From NCBI GenBank assembly GCA_016713115.1, contig JADJPU010000001.1, positions 310,001-374,000 on the forward strand: DNA of 64,000 bases, read 5' to 3'. Below, one piece after another: positions 62,478-64,000 of this stretch (within the stretch, counting starts at the first letter, position 1; every line of letters starts with the position of its first letter). Made by a program: the position numbers and the translations under genes. The DNA is from Cellvibrionales bacterium (GTDB lineage: Bacteria; Pseudomonadota; Gammaproteobacteria; Pseudomonadales; UBA7239). A model generated the notes under the pieces. That model was not told the origin of the DNA. It did no database searches and saw nothing but the letters and a program-made list of their open reading frames with translations.

Positions 62478-63866
62478 GTGAAAAAACTACTGATGACTCT
62501 GGGTACCGCTGGCGCAATGCTGGCACTGCCCGCTTGGGCTCAGGATGCCGCTCCCGCCGCCAACAAAGGTGACGATGCGTTTCTGATGATGTCTGCCGCT
62601 TTTGTTATTTTGATGTCGCTGCCAGGTCTTGCGCTGTTCTACGGCGGCTTGGTGCGCAAGAAAAATATGCTGTCTGTATTGATGCAAGTGTTCACGATTT
62701 TCTCGCTGATCACTGTGCTGTGGGTGGTATACGGCTACAGCTTGGCATTCACCGAAGGTAACGCTTTTATTGGTTCTTTCTCTAAAGTGTTATTGCACGG
62801 CGTAACATCCGATTCGCTCGCTGCCACTTGGAGCAAAGGCGTTTTCATCCACGAGTTTATTTATGTGGCTTTCCAAGGTGCGTTTGCCGCAATCACTTGC
62901 TGCTTGATCATTGGCGCCTTTGCTGAGCGCGTGAAGTTCTCAGCCGTGCTGTTGTTCAGCATCATCTGGTTCACCTTTGCTTATCTGCCTATCGCGCACA
63001 TCGTGTGGTACTGGGACGGCCCCAACGGCTACACCGATGCCGATGCTGCGGCAGTAGCCACCGCCAAAGCGGGCTTCATGTTCCAAAAAGGCGCACTGGA
63101 CTTTGCTGGCGGCACCGTGGTGCACATCAATGCAGCTATTGCTGGCTTGATCGGCGCTTACTTCATCGGCAAACGCCGCGGCTTTGGCAAAGAAGCCATG
63201 TACCCACACAGCTTGACCATGACCATGATCGGCGCTTCCCTGCTGTGGTTTGGCTGGTTTGGTTTCAATGCAGGCTCTGCGTTGGAAGCCAACGGTGTAG
63301 CAGGTTTGGCCTTTATCAACACTTGGTTGGCTACTGCCGCTGCTGCCATGTCTTGGTTGCTGGCTGAATGGGTACTGAAAAAACACCCATCGCTGCTGGG
63401 TGCTGCCTCTGGTGCGGTCGGCGGCTTGGTTGCCATCACACCGGCTTGCGGTTTCGTCGGTGTCGGCGGCGCGTTAGTGATTGGCTTACTGGCTGGTTTG
63501 CTCTGCCTGTGGGGTGTCACTGGCCTGAAAAAACTGTTGGGCGCTGACGATGCGTTGGATGTATTCGGCGTACACGGCGTGGGCGGTATCTTCGGCGCCT
63601 TGATGACCGGCGTGTTCGCTGCACCGTCACTGGGTGGCACCGGCATTTGGGATTATGTTGCCAACGGTGTTGCTGCGGAATACTCCATCGGCACACAAGT
63701 GTGGATACAAGCACAAGGCGTACTGGTAACTGTAGTGATCTCCAGCATTGTCTCGGTGATTGCTTTCAAACTGGTAGATTTGTTGATCGGCTTACGCGTC
63801 AGCGACGAGCAAGAAGTGATCGGTTTGGATGTCAGCTCACACGGCGAACGCGCCTACTACGACTGA
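62478..63866 (+). CDS. amtB: Ammonium transporter AmtB
   Basis: 462 residues from GTG 62478 behind GGAGGT. A cleavable signal peptide (ending PAWA) precedes 11 transmembrane helices. Pore histidines are in the VVHINAAIAG and FGVHGVGGIF motifs, and the FAERVKF and DGPNGY regions are typical. It forms trimers gated by GlnK. Last gene of the sigma-54-driven operon, with a terminator 25 bp after its stop. Confidence 0.97.
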   Translation: MKKLLMTLGTAGAMLALPAWAQDAAPAANKGDDAFLMMSAAFVILMSLPGLALFYGGLVRKKNMLSVLMQVFTIFSLITVLWVVYGYSLAFTEGNAFIGSFSKVLLHGVTSDSLAATWSKGVFIHEFIYVAFQGAFAAITCCLIIGAFAERVKFSAVLLFSIIWFTFAYLPIAHIVWYWDGPNGYTDADAAAVATAKAGFMFQKGALDFAGGTVVHINAAIAGLIGAYFIGKRRGFGKEAMYPHSLTMTMIGASLLWFGWFGFNAGSALEANGVAGLAFINTWLATAAAAMSWLLAEWVLKKHPSLLGAASGAVGGLVAITPACGFVGVGGALVIGLLAGLLCLWGVTGLKKLLGADDALDVFGVHGVGGIFGALMTGVFAAPSLGGTGIWDYVANGVAAEYSIGTQVWIQAQGVLVTVVISSIVSVIAFKLVDLLIGLRVSDEQEVIGLDVSSHGERAYYD

Positions 63867-63890
63867 TTACACAGCTACACTCTAGCTACA

Positions 63891-63918
63891 AAAAAAGCAC
63901 CGCTCGCGGTGCTTTTTT
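63891..63918. terminator. Bidirectional terminator after amtB
   Basis: 12 bp stem AAAAAAGCACCG / CGGTGCTTTTTT with a CTCG loop, between amtB and a convergent minus-strand gene. Confidence 0.9.
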
Positions 63919-63947
63919 TGCTTCGTATTCGCCGCGTTCTGCCGCAT

Positions 63948-64000
63948 TTATCCACCCATCTTGGCGTACAGCTCTGGATCAATTTTCAAAAAAATTGCCT
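63948..64000 (-). CDS. C-terminal end of an unidentified gene running off the window
   Basis: The minus strand reads an open frame ending AIFLKIDPELYAKMGG and stopping at TAA (63948-63950). Only 16 residues are visible. The terminator just downstream supports a real gene end. I do not recognise the protein. Confidence 0.45.
   Translation of the reverse strand, partial: AIFLKIDPELYAKMGG

Noticed and set aside
1..64000. Search for prophage, insertion sequences, integrases and toxin-antitoxin pairs
   Set aside because: None was found by reading the proteins; all regions are chromosomal housekeeping or small single-gene insertions.

Overview
This window reads as a chromosomal segment of a Gammaproteobacterium with about 50% GC. 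I base this on the products and gene order: fimV/truA beside asd-leuB-leuD-leuC, the bamD // rluD-pgeF-clpB neighbourhood, aspS-ruvC-ruvA, and a TorF porin-glnK-amtB cluster next to ubiK and comM. These neighbourhoods resemble Pseudomonas and Cellvibrio-type relatives. A FadD19-like acyl-CoA ligase and a BphC/HsaC-like extradiol dioxygenase would fit an aerobic, Cellvibrionales-like heterotroph. That placement is inference; no rRNA gene is present. I see no prophage, insertion sequence or CRISPR array.

Layout. 1-9.3 kb: a partial delta-60 repeat protein, mnmC, a radical SAM/SPASM protein, valS, a GT-C membrane glycosyltransferase and a lipoprotein. 9.3-22.3 kb: acnB, an acyl-CoA synthetase, then a minus-strand block leuC-leuD-leuB-asd-fimV-truA. 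22.3-30.7 kb: an SGNH-fold membrane protein, uvrB, tRNA-Met and tRNA-Asn, a second GT-C protein, the methionine-salvage genes mtnB-mtnD-mtnC and a DMT transporter. 31-40.3 kb: clpB behind a sigma-32 promoter, a 7TMR-DISM histidine kinase, pgeF, rluD, a third GT-C protein and bamD. 40.3-45.2 kb: nadE, ttcA, proS and an HU protein with a histone H1-like tail. 45.6-52 kb: aspS, ruvC, ruvA, a DUF4124 protein, rimO, a UPF0149/SEC-C protein and gph. 52-57.5 kb: an extradiol dioxygenase, proA, a B12-type radical SAM protein and comM. 57.5-64 kb: modABC, a glutamine-amidotransferase-like protein, ubiK, and a nitrogen-regulated torF-glnK-amtB operon with a sigma-54 promoter and an NtrC-like site.

Six genes are broken by one- or two-base indels: mnmC, valS (twice), uvrB, gph, the B12 radical SAM gene and the TorF porin (twice). 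All lie in short homopolymers or a TG repeat. Both frames of each gene keep good family similarity, and valS is essential, so I read these as consensus errors of the assembly, not real pseudogenes. Their coordinates are given as the full reconstructed gene.

The most interesting biology is threefold. Three dispersed GT-C paralogues share the same three motifs, and one is inserted in the otherwise conserved rluD/bamD interval. Several regulatory signatures are unusually clear (sigma-32, sigma-54/NtrC, and a terminator between two tRNA genes). A paired REP-like palindrome occurs twice, 28 kb apart.
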